A stretch of 64,000 nt of DNA from Allobosea sp. BK604 (GTDB lineage: Bacteria; Pseudomonadota; Alphaproteobacteria; Rhizobiales; Beijerinckiaceae), in the NCBI RefSeq assembly GCF_004341515.1, contig NZ_SLZF01000009.1, forward strand, positions 62,001 to 126,000, written 5' to 3'. Below the pieces are notes generated by a model. The model was not told where the DNA came from and did no database searches. It was given only the letters and a program-made list of their open reading frames with translations. The translations under genes and the position numbers were made by a program. Positions 45,622 through 53,318 of this stretch are shown piece by piece. How positions within the stretch are numbered: the stretch's first letter is position 1; every line of letters begins with the position of its first letter.

Positions 45622-46824
45622 ATGAAGATCGAGCGCCTGCGGGCCTATATGTCGCGCGACAAGGATCGTCCCCGCGTCGTTGTCGCAATCGACACCGATG
45701 ACGGATTGACTGGCTGGGGCGAGTGCTACAATCACGGGCCCGACAAGGCGTTGCTGCCGCTGCTCGACTATCTGTTCGAGTTCATCCGCGGCCAAGACCC
45801 GCGACGGATCGAATACCTGATCCTCTATCTGTTGCAGCAGAGCCGTTTCCCGCCCGGCGCGCTCGGGCTGGCGGCGATCTCGGCCATCGACCACTGCCTT
45901 TGGGATATATCGGCCAAGGCGCTCGGCGTTCCCGTCTATAGGCTGCTCGGCGGCAATGTCCGCGACCGGGTCCGCGTCTATGCCGGCGTCTATACCGCGC
46001 CGGACCCGGCCATCGCGCGCGATGCGCTCGATGCGCTGAACGAGCAATGGGGGCTGACGGCGTTCAAGCTCAGCCCCTACCGGATCGACATGCATGCCCA
46101 TCGCTGGGGCGAGGTCGTGCGCACCAGCGCCGAGTATTTCCGCGCCCTGCGCGAGACCGTGCGTTCGGATTATGAAATCGCCTTCGACGCCCATGCCAAG
46201 ATCTTCGAGGTCGGGCAGGCGATGCAACTCGGCAATGCGCTCGCCCCCTATGATCCGCTCTTCTTCGAGGAGCCGCTGCGGCCCGAGAACTTTGAGGCCT
46301 GGGGCGAGCTCAAGCGCGGACTGAGCTGCACGCTCGCGACCGGCGAGTCCCTGTACAGCCGGTTCGAGTTCCTGCGGCTGCTCTCGGTCAAGGGCTGCGA
46401 CATCATCCAGCCCGATATCTGCGTCGTCGGCGGCCTGCTGGAGATGCGAAAGATCGCCGCCATTGCCGAAGCGCATTACGTGACCATCGCGCCCCATAAC
46501 CCGATGGGACCACTGGCCACCGCGGTGAACCTGCATTTCTCGGCGGCGCAGCCCAACTTCCGGATCCTCGAGTACCGGCTCCCGCATGGCCCCAATTACG
46601 CCTTCGGCGACGGCAGGGGCGATGCCAATGCGCAGCCGGATCGCTCGCAGGGGGCATGGTACGTCAAGGACCCCTATTTGCCGAAGGACGGCTATCTCGA
46701 CTTGCGACCCGACCGCCCCGGCTGGGGCGTCGAAATGGACATGGACGTCCTGGCCAGGGAGGACTACGTCCACTGGGAGCGCAAGGTCCCGCGCCGCCCG
46801 GACGGCTCGACAGCCTATGCCTGA
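45622..46824 (+). CDS. mandelate racemase/muconate lactonizing enzyme family dehydratase, galactonate-dehydratase-like (2)
   Basis: A 400-residue enolase-superfamily enzyme, last gene of the plus-strand sugar-acid operon. Visible residues are TDDGLTGWGECYNHGPDKA in the cap, then the barrel: FKLSPY on the second strand (no KxK), FDAHAK with metal-binding Asp and a nearby His, Glu in LFFEEPL, Glu in ATGESL, and a His in IAPHNPMGPLA. This layout matches galactonate dehydratase-like enzymes. It shares little sequence with the preceding dehydratase outside the motifs, so the two likely act on different sugar acids. ATG at 45622; the frame upstream overlaps the previous gene. Confidence 0.85.
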   Translation: MKIERLRAYMSRDKDRPRVVVAIDTDDGLTGWGECYNHGPDKALLPLLDYLFEFIRGQDPRRIEYLILYLLQQSRFPPGALGLAAISAIDHCLWDISAKALGVPVYRLLGGNVRDRVRVYAGVYTAPDPAIARDALDALNEQWGLTAFKLSPYRIDMHAHRWGEVVRTSAEYFRALRETVRSDYEIAFDAHAKIFEVGQAMQLGNALAPYDPLFFEEPLRPENFEAWGELKRGLSCTLATGESLYSRFEFLRLLSVKGCDIIQPDICVVGGLLEMRKIAAIAEAHYVTIAPHNPMGPLATAVNLHFSAAQPNFRILEYRLPHGPNYAFGDGRGDANAQPDRSQGAWYVKDPYLPKDGYLDLRPDRPGWGVEMDMDVLAREDYVHWERKVPRRPDGSTAYA

Positions 46825-46887
46825 TGCGGCAGGCGGAAGGGTGACGGGTCCGGGTTGCAGCGCGGTGCTGAACCGGGCCTGGCTCGT

Positions 46888-46990
46888 TAGAGCATTTTCG
46901 AGCGAAGTGGCTACCGGTTCGCGTGAAGAAAATGCGACAAAACAAAAGCCTAGAGTATTTTCGCGATCCGAAGAAACGCGGAAATGCTCA
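46888..46990 (+). repeat. RIME-like intergenic repeat, copy 2
   Basis: About 103 bp, the same element as at 9,337-9,442 in the opposite orientation. AGAGCATTTTCGAGCGAAGT is identical and the far end CGGAAATGCTC is shared; the middle diverges. It sits between the sugar-acid operon and the convergent binding-protein gene. Confidence 0.8.
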
Positions 46991-47061
46991 AGACCACGCT
47001 GCGGAAAGCATATGTCCCGGGCGGCGGCGTGCGGCCCGGGATGTCTGATGTCATTCGCGGC

Positions 47062-48675
47062 TTACTTCGACGGCTTGCCGTCCTCCGACCAGGCGTCCCA
47101 GAACGAATAATAGGAATAGGCGCTCCATTCGTGCAGGCCGTGGATCTTCTTGTTCCAGACGCCGAGAATGCCGATCTCGACCAGCCAGATCATCGGCTCG
47201 TCCTGGGCCAGGACACGCTGGGCCTCACGATATGCCTGCGTCCTCTTCTCGGTCGACGAGGTGTTCTGGCCTTCGAGCATCAGCTTGTCGATCGCTTCGC
47301 TCCTGTAGCCGGCGCCATTCGTGAAATTGACCGGGCGGATATTCGTCGACACGTAGAGCCGCGACACGTCGATGGCGGGGTCGGCACCCGTCGAGAACGT
47401 GTGCAGGAACGTGTCGTACTCGCGCTTGCTGTAGACGCGATCGAGCATGACGTTGCGCTCGACGAGCTGGATCTCGACTTTGACGCCGATCTGCCCGTAC
47501 TGCTCCTTCAGGATCTCGGCGGTCTTGCGGTTGAATTCGACGCCGCCATCGGCGGTCAGGCGCAGGCTGAACCGTGTCCCGTCCGCCTTGACCGGATAGC
47601 CGGCCTCGTCGAGCATTTTTGCCGCCACGGCCGGATCGAACTTGTAGAGCTCGACATTCGGCTCATAGGCCCAGCTGCTGGAGGCGATCGGTCCCGTGGC
47701 GGGCTTGCCGATGCTATAATCCGCCCGCTCCGCGATCAGCTGCTTGTTGGTGGCATAGGCCAGCGCGCGGCGGACGCGCACATCCTTGAGGATCGCATTG
47801 TCCTGGTTGAAGGTCAGCATCGCGATCGAGGCGAGCGACTCGAAGCCCTTTTTCGTCGAGGTCAGCTTCGGATTCTTCAGCAGGCGCCCGGCCGCCGAGG
47901 ACGGAACCGACTCGTAGGACAGGTAGTCGATATCGCCGGACTCGAGCGCAAGGACGCGGCTGGAGGCGTCAGGAATGACCTGGAAGATCAGGCGATCGAG
48001 ATGCGGCTTGTTCGCGTCGTAGAAATCCTTGTTCCGCTCGAGGGTGATGTGCGAGCCCTTCTTCCATTCGGCGAACTTGAACGGGCCCGTTCCGATCGGC
48101 TTCGAATTGTAGGGATTGCTGCGGATGTCCGTGCCCTCGTAGAGGTGCTTGGGCAGGATGAAGAAGTCGTAGCCCAGAGCGTTCATCAGCGGGCCGAACG
48201 GCGTCTTCAGCCGGATGATGACGGTGTTGTCGTCGGGCGCATCGACCTTGGAGATGATGCTGCCATAGGTCGAGCCACGGCCATGCAGCGGGATGATGAC
48301 GTTCTCGATCGTGAACTTCACATCCGCCGAGGAGAATGGCTGACCGTCATGCCATTTGACGCCCTTGCGGAGGTTGAACGTGTAGCTCAGGCCGTCATCG
48401 GATACGCTCCAGGTTTCCGCCAGGTCCGGAACGGGCTCGAACTTGAAATTGAGCCTGATCAGCATGCTGAAGACATTGCTCGAGACGGTCTTCTCGAGGA
48501 GATTCGCGCTGATCGCGGCGTTGAGAATGCCGGGCTCGCCGGCGAGCCCGACGATCATCGCGCCGCCGACGCGCGGCTTCTCCGCCTGCGCCGAAGCCGG
48601 CGAATGGCTCAAGAGCGTGACGCAGACGAGCAGCGCCACAGCGCGGAGCACGCTCCTGAAACTCAATGCTGGCAT
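47062..48675 (-). CDS. ABC transporter substrate-binding protein, family 5 (dipeptide type)
   Basis: A 537-residue periplasmic binding protein. Residues 1-30 are a Sec signal ending ASAQ. Family 5 signatures are LRKGVKWHDGQPFSSADVKFTIENV, KPIGTGPFKFAEWKKGSHI and DVRVRRALAYATNKQLI. The length is normal for dipeptide/oligopeptide-binding members. It lies on the same strand as, and downstream of, the lyase/permease/PrpD unit at 49.9-54.8 kb, separated by the GntR regulator, and is most likely the binding protein for those permeases. GGGAGGTTTCAC gives a good start at 48675. The ligand would be an amino-acid conjugate if the cluster works as proposed; that is inference. Confidence 0.9.
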   Translation of the reverse strand: MPALSFRSVLRAVALLVCVTLLSHSPASAQAEKPRVGGAMIVGLAGEPGILNAAISANLLEKTVSSNVFSMLIRLNFKFEPVPDLAETWSVSDDGLSYTFNLRKGVKWHDGQPFSSADVKFTIENVIIPLHGRGSTYGSIISKVDAPDDNTVIIRLKTPFGPLMNALGYDFFILPKHLYEGTDIRSNPYNSKPIGTGPFKFAEWKKGSHITLERNKDFYDANKPHLDRLIFQVIPDASSRVLALESGDIDYLSYESVPSSAAGRLLKNPKLTSTKKGFESLASIAMLTFNQDNAILKDVRVRRALAYATNKQLIAERADYSIGKPATGPIASSSWAYEPNVELYKFDPAVAAKMLDEAGYPVKADGTRFSLRLTADGGVEFNRKTAEILKEQYGQIGVKVEIQLVERNVMLDRVYSKREYDTFLHTFSTGADPAIDVSRLYVSTNIRPVNFTNGAGYRSEAIDKLMLEGQNTSSTEKRTQAYREAQRVLAQDEPMIWLVEIGILGVWNKKIHGLHEWSAYSYYSFWDAWSEDGKPSK

Positions 48676-49057
48676 GTGAAACCTCCCGAAGGTCCTTGGC
48701 GTGTCGGCGTCTTGCGCTTCTTCAGCGGTATCTGACCGGCTTCGCTCTTGCCGGCAACAGCTTTGCCGACACTTCGACTATGTGCTGTCGGCCCGATAAT
48801 GTCTATGCTTAAAGGGTTATGTCTATATATCAGAGGTCGCGCCCGCGCCTTTTCGATGCGGTTTCGAGCATCGCCATCCAGCCGCTCGCCCGATGTGGCG
48901 GCCAGCACAGGCGGGCTGGCGCATCGGCCCGAAAAGTGGCTTGCGGTTTTCGGAAAAGCCGATGCGAAAACACGAAGCTGGATCATCGGACCGGATACGA
49001 CAATCAGGTCCGATGATCCAGCGGCGAACGAAGCGCCTATTCCGTAGAGTGACCGCC
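48676..49057. other. leader of the binding-protein gene with RIME-like hairpins
   Basis: A 382-base gap. On the minus strand TAGACA and CATTAT at 18-bp spacing (about 48,795-48,826) could be a promoter, and ATGTCTAT occurs twice 20 bases apart (48,799 and 48,819). The rest is the repeat at 48,921-49,022. Confidence 0.35.
48921..49022. repeat. RIME-like double hairpin
   Basis: Two adjacent palindromes. The first has outer arms GCATCGGC / GCCGATGC (48,921-48,928 and 48,958-48,965) and inner arms CCGAAAA / TTTTCGG. The second has 16-bp arms starting GCTGGATCATCGGACC (48,977-48,992 and 49,007-49,022). The CCCGAAAAGTGG and TTTTCGG elements are characteristic of Hyphomicrobiales mosaic repeats. 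Confidence 0.7.
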
Positions 49058-49777
49058 CTATTCCGTTGAAAGACTTGGCGAAAACCGCGCGATCAGCTCA
49101 TGCGCGTTTCCAGGATAGGTGAGCCGCACCTGGGTCAGGCCCTGCTTGCGACGCCATGTCCGCCGTTCGACGACGAGGCAAGGGCTCCCCTGCTCGACAT
49201 CCAGCTGCTCGGCTCCTTCCGCCGACGCGGCGATCGCCATGATGCGGTGCTCGGCCGATGTCCACGGGATGGAATTTTTCATCCAGGTGCCTGGCGGCTC
49301 GGTCTCGAACCGCTCGCCTTCGGCCTCCGGAACGCCGTCCAGGCTGATGACGCGCTCTTCGAGGCAGAACGGCGTATCGCGGGCGAAGTGACGACAGGCC
49401 AGATCGAGGACATAGGCGTTCGGAGGCAGGTTGAGAGCCATGCGCTCGGCCGAATTCGCGCGCCGCTTGCGCCTCGCCGTGATGTCGAAGCGGTAGGGCG
49501 CTCCGAGGGCTGATACTTCCGCCCTGATGTCCATGATCTCCAGCACCGCATGCTGGGTATGGGGCTGCCGCACGAAGCTGCCGGCCTTGCGGCGCCGCTC
49601 GATCAGCCCGGCGCCGGTGAGCTGGGTCAAGACCTTGCTCACAGTCATGCGCGAGCAGTTATAGCGCTCGGTCAGCGCCTGCTCGATCGGGATCCGATAG
49701 CCCGGCGGCCACTCGCCCGACAGGATCGAGCCTTCTATGTCTCTCAGGATCCGCTCATGAAGAGAAACGGCCTTCAT
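49058..49777 (-). CDS. GntR-family regulator, HutC subgroup
   Basis: A 239-residue regulator. The winged HTH is at residues 5-70 (GEWPPGYRIPIEQALTERYNCSRMTVSKVLTQLTGAGLI). The C-terminal half is a UTRA ligand-binding domain; its end, RRTWRRKQGLTQVRLTYPGNAHELIARFSP, closely follows the histidine-utilisation repressor HutC. No histidine-degradation gene is nearby, so the ligand is probably another compound, perhaps an intermediate from the lyase/PrpD pathway beside it. A TGTATATACA palindrome, the HutC-type operator core, lies upstream of the lyase gene at 54,909. It is 197 bases downstream of the PrpD-type gene. Confidence 0.88.
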   Translation of the reverse strand: MKAVSLHERILRDIEGSILSGEWPPGYRIPIEQALTERYNCSRMTVSKVLTQLTGAGLIERRRKAGSFVRQPHTQHAVLEIMDIRAEVSALGAPYRFDITARRKRRANSAERMALNLPPNAYVLDLACRHFARDTPFCLEERVISLDGVPEAEGERFETEPPGTWMKNSIPWTSAEHRIMAIAASAEGAEQLDVEQGSPCLVVERRTWRRKQGLTQVRLTYPGNAHELIARFSPSLSTE

Positions 49778-49974
49778 GGAACATGCCTCGTGCTGACCTC
49801 GAGAGCCGATTGAGCCACTCCGAACCTATCCAATCCGCTTTCCCTCCAGCCTGCCAAGCAAGGAGCGGTCCAACTGATCCTGCGTTCGAGCGGCGGATAG
49901 GCTGGCGCGCGCTTCGGCAGGATGCAGATGGGAGGCACCCGGCTTCCCCGCGGGATCATGCTGCCTCGAAACGC

Positions 49975-51360
49975 TCAGCCTTGCACAATATAGGCACCTT
50001 CAGCGCGAACATCATGGTGAGCTCGCTCCGTGGGGGTCATCGAGGTCACGATGCCGGCGAGGAGGTGAGCGAGCCCGGCCACGTCATCTGCCGACGCGCA
50101 GGTCGTCGCCAGCCTTTGCAGCGAAGCGACTGCCGCGCCGTCATATGAGGCGCAGACGGCCGCGAACCTGCGCTCGACATCGGAGACGGAGAGATTGCTG
50201 AGCGGTTCCGCTCCCTCCTGCCTCGTGCCGTCGTCCCAGGTCAGGGTCACGCGGGCAAATCTTGGCGGAAGCGACGGGTCCCCGCCGCTATGGATAAGGG
50301 GATACCACTTGCCCACATCCGGATCGCTCAACCAGGCCGCGGGCGGGCGGACCTGCTCGGCCGGGTAGCCCGCCAGAACCAATGCGATGGCGAACTGCAC
50401 GCTGAATTTCGCCGCGAGCAGATTGCCGGGCTCCCGCACCGAGACGAGCTCGGCGGTCGGTGGACACAGGACGGCATCCACGCGTCGGAGATGGTGGAGT
50501 GGTCGCTTCGCCGCCGCCAGCAGGGCCTTCACGCCTTCCAACGGCTCGAAGCAACCCAGGCAGAATGGGTAGCGCTTGAAGATGTTGCGCAGGATCGACC
50601 AGCGCTGGCCGAGGTCGTGAAGGCCGTAGCGATCTTTCGCGTCCAGACCGTCGCCGCCGTCAGCTTCGGCATCCAGCGCGTTCAGGAAGCCCTTCTGGCC
50701 GTCCAGGCTCGCCGGCGACGCCTTGAGGCCGAGCCCGGCCAGCCTCGCGGAACGCACGGCCCTCTCGGCGGCAAAGCCCGAATGCATGTGCTTGAGGCCG
50801 ATCGCCTCGGTGCTGATGCCTTCCCAGAGCCCGCTCGCCGAGGTCGCGGCGATGCCGATCGCATTGCGGATCTGGTCGCGCGAGAGCCCAAGGACGACAG
50901 AGGCGGCCGCAGCCGCGCCGATCGCACCGCATGTCGCGGTGGTGTGAAAATAGCGATAGTGGCTAGGCCCGGCGATGACGCCGAGGCGAACGGCGACGTC
51001 GTAGCCGACCGCAATCGCGGCGAGCACCGTGTCGAAAGGCACCGGGCGGTAGCGAGTCGCCGCGATCGCAGCCGCCACGACGACGGATCCCGTATGCAGC
51101 GACGTGTCGAAATGCACGTCGTCGATCTCGTCGACGGTGGATGCAGCGCCGAGGCAGAGCGCCAGCTGTTCACCCGACAGGCCGGTCGCATCGGCGGGGA
51201 GATAGGCTCGCAGCAAGTCTCCGGTTTCGCTTCTCAGGCCGTAGAGCACCGCATGGAGGTGATCGATGAAGCATAGTCGTGCACGGTCGCTCACGTCCTT
51301 CGGCAGCGGCCGGCCGGCGCTGTCATGGCAGAATTGAGCGAACGCGGTAGCCAGGGACAT
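49975..51360 (-). CDS. MmgE/PrpD family protein (2-methylcitrate dehydratase / iminodisuccinate epimerase fold)
   Basis: A 461-residue member of the MmgE/PrpD family. Family stretches are DDVHFDTSLHTGSVVVAAAIA, SHYRYFHTTATCGAIGAAAAAS, IGLKHMHSGFAAERAVRSAR and FKRYPFC. The family includes 2-methylcitrate dehydratase, cis-aconitate decarboxylase and iminodisuccinate epimerase. No prpB or prpC genes are near, so propionate catabolism is unlikely. Its location downstream of an argininosuccinate-lyase-like gene and ABC permeases favours an epimerase or dehydratase acting on an imported substituted succinate. GGGAG is nine bases upstream of the ATG. The exact reaction is unproven. Confidence 0.88.
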   Translation of the reverse strand: MSLATAFAQFCHDSAGRPLPKDVSDRARLCFIDHLHAVLYGLRSETGDLLRAYLPADATGLSGEQLALCLGAASTVDEIDDVHFDTSLHTGSVVVAAAIAATRYRPVPFDTVLAAIAVGYDVAVRLGVIAGPSHYRYFHTTATCGAIGAAAAASVVLGLSRDQIRNAIGIAATSASGLWEGISTEAIGLKHMHSGFAAERAVRSARLAGLGLKASPASLDGQKGFLNALDAEADGGDGLDAKDRYGLHDLGQRWSILRNIFKRYPFCLGCFEPLEGVKALLAAAKRPLHHLRRVDAVLCPPTAELVSVREPGNLLAAKFSVQFAIALVLAGYPAEQVRPPAAWLSDPDVGKWYPLIHSGGDPSLPPRFARVTLTWDDGTRQEGAEPLSNLSVSDVERRFAAVCASYDGAAVASLQRLATTCASADDVAGLAHLLAGIVTSMTPTERAHHDVRAEGAYIVQG

Positions 51361-51482
51361 CAGGAGCGCTCCCGTCGATAGAATTCAGTCTTCGCCGGCT
51401 TCGAGCCGCCTTGAAAAAGATAATGGCCGCGCTCGTCCCGTCACGGGCGCGCGCTGGCCGCGCCGGTCTTCCTGCGCCGGAA

Positions 51483-52313
51483 TCACCGCCTGTTTCCGTT
51501 CTGGCGTGGATCGAGCAAGTCGTTGAGGCCATCGCCCAGAAGGTTGAAACCCAGGGTCGTGATCAGGATCGCGCAGCCCGGAAAGACGGCCATCCACCAG
51601 GCCTGAGCCAGGAAGGGCTGCGCGCTGAACAGGAGCTGGCCCCAGCTGATCTTGTCCGGGTCGCCCAATCCCAGAAAGCTGAGATTGGCCTCGGTCAGGA
51701 TGGCGCTGGCGATTTGCAGCGACGCATTGACGATGACGGGCGGCAATGCGTTCGGCAGGATCTCCTTGAAGATGATCCGGACCCGGGAGGCTCCGGCGAC
51801 CTCGGCGGCGGCAACGAAATCCGTGCTGCGCAGACGGAGGAATTCCGCCCTGACGATGCGCGCCGTACTCGGCCAGCTCAGGATTCCGATGACGATGACG
51901 ATCTTGGTCAGGGACGGGCCGAACAGGGCCACGATCAGGATCGCCAGGAAGAATTGCGGGATGATCTGGAAACCTTCCGAGACCCGCATCAGCAATTCGT
52001 CGGTGACGCCGCCGGTATAGCCCGCGACGGAACCGATGAGGATGCCGATGATGCAGGAGCAGATCGCCGCCGCGAAACCGACGATCAGCGAGACCTGGGC
52101 GCCGCGCGCCATCCGGACGAACATGTCGCGGCCCAGATCATCCGAGCCGAAGATGCAGCCCGGGCCGGGCGGGCAGAACGCCTCCGCGCCCATCTCCGAG
52201 CCCGAGCCGGCGAGCAGCGGCCCGATGATCGCGATCGACAGCGCGATCAGGACGACGGCCAGGCCGACGACGGCGGATGGGCTGCGCTGAAGGCGAGACC
52301 AGAATTGCGACAT
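51483..52313 (-). CDS. ABC transporter permease, DppC type
   Basis: A 276-residue inner membrane permease. It has the DppC N-terminal segment, GSDDLGRDMFVRMARGAQVSL, the ATPase-contact loop AAAEVAGASRVRIIFKEILPN and a C-terminal GDGLNDLLDPRQ. The ATG at 52313 is used rather than a GTG three codons earlier. It pairs with the DppB-type gene 16 bases upstream. No ATPase gene follows; the next gene on this strand, 122 bases on, encodes the MmgE/PrpD protein. Confidence 0.92.
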   Translation of the reverse strand: MSQFWSRLQRSPSAVVGLAVVLIALSIAIIGPLLAGSGSEMGAEAFCPPGPGCIFGSDDLGRDMFVRMARGAQVSLIVGFAAAICSCIIGILIGSVAGYTGGVTDELLMRVSEGFQIIPQFFLAILIVALFGPSLTKIVIVIGILSWPSTARIVRAEFLRLRSTDFVAAAEVAGASRVRIIFKEILPNALPPVIVNASLQIASAILTEANLSFLGLGDPDKISWGQLLFSAQPFLAQAWWMAVFPGCAILITTLGFNLLGDGLNDLLDPRQNGNRR

Positions 52314-52329
52314 AGCCGGCACGGTCCGT

Positions 52330-53316
52330 TCAGCTGTAGCGAATGCGGGGGTCGATGAGCGCGTAGAGAATATCGGTCACCAGGTTGACCAGGATCACCG
52401 CGACGGTCGCGCACAGGATGATTCCGGTGATCAGCGGGTAGTCCCGCGCCATGACGCCGTCGTAGAGCAGGCGGCCCATGCCTGGCCACGCGAAGACGAC
52501 TTCGACCAGGACCGATCCGGTCAGCATCGTGCCGAAATCCATGCCGACGATCGTGATGACCGGCAACAACGCGTTCGGCAGCGCGTGCGTCGACAGCATG
52601 GCGCGTTCGCTGAGCCCCTTCGCGCGTGCCGTCGTCATGTAGTCCAGGCGAAGCACCTGCATCATGCTCGATCGCGTCATGCGCATGCTGAGCGCGACGA
52701 AGCGCATGCCGAGCGCCAGCGCGGGCAGCGCCAGGTGCAGGGCGATGTCGAGCACTTTCCCCCAGCCCTCGGTCGGGTTCCGCAGGTTGAGCATGCCCTG
52801 CGTCGGGAAAAGCCCGAGCTTGAGGGCGAAGACGATGACCAGCAGCTGACCCAGCCAGAACACCGGCACCGACCAGCCGAACAGGCCGATGCCGCTCAGC
52901 ACCAATCCCGCCCGCGAGTTCGGATAGCGCGCGGCCAGGACCCCCAGAAGGATGCCGATGCTGATGAAGAGGATCATCGCCGGCACCATCAGGATCAACG
53001 TCGCCGGCAGCCGGTCGATGATCAGGGACGCGACCGATTCCTGGTACCGGTACGACATGCCGAAATCGCCGGTCAGGATCTTCGATACGTACAGGTAGTA
53101 CTGGACGCCGAGCGACTGATCCAAACCGTATGCGCGCTTGAGCTCGGCGAGTTGGGCGTCGCTGAGGTCCGCGTCGCCCGTGATGAAGTTCAGCGGATTG
53201 CCCGGCGCCAGGTGAACCATCATGAAGACGGCGCTCACCACGATGAACAGGGTCGGAACCCCGAACATGACCCGCCGCAGCACGAAGCCGAGCAATCCAG
53301 GGCTACCCGAGGACAT
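52330..53316 (-). CDS. ABC transporter permease, DppB type
   Basis: A 328-residue inner membrane permease with FVLRRVMFGVPTLFIVVSAVF at the start, the LKRAYGLDQSLGVQYYLY periplasmic segment, the cytoplasmic loop TTARAKGLSERAMLSTHALPN, and the C-terminal LIDPRIRYS. Its ATG lies two bases after the stop codon of the lyase gene, so lyase and permease are translated together. This tight link indicates the lyase substrate is imported by this transporter. Confidence 0.93.
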   Translation of the reverse strand: MSSGSPGLLGFVLRRVMFGVPTLFIVVSAVFMMVHLAPGNPLNFITGDADLSDAQLAELKRAYGLDQSLGVQYYLYVSKILTGDFGMSYRYQESVASLIIDRLPATLILMVPAMILFISIGILLGVLAARYPNSRAGLVLSGIGLFGWSVPVFWLGQLLVIVFALKLGLFPTQGMLNLRNPTEGWGKVLDIALHLALPALALGMRFVALSMRMTRSSMMQVLRLDYMTTARAKGLSERAMLSTHALPNALLPVITIVGMDFGTMLTGSVLVEVVFAWPGMGRLLYDGVMARDYPLITGIILCATVAVILVNLVTDILYALIDPRIRYS

Positions 53317-53318
53317 CT

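Noticed and set aside
49975-51360. MmgE/PrpD gene considered as 2-methylcitrate dehydratase of propionate catabolism
   Set aside because: No methylcitrate synthase or methylisocitrate lyase nearby; the neighbours are a C-N lyase and amino-acid-type permeases.
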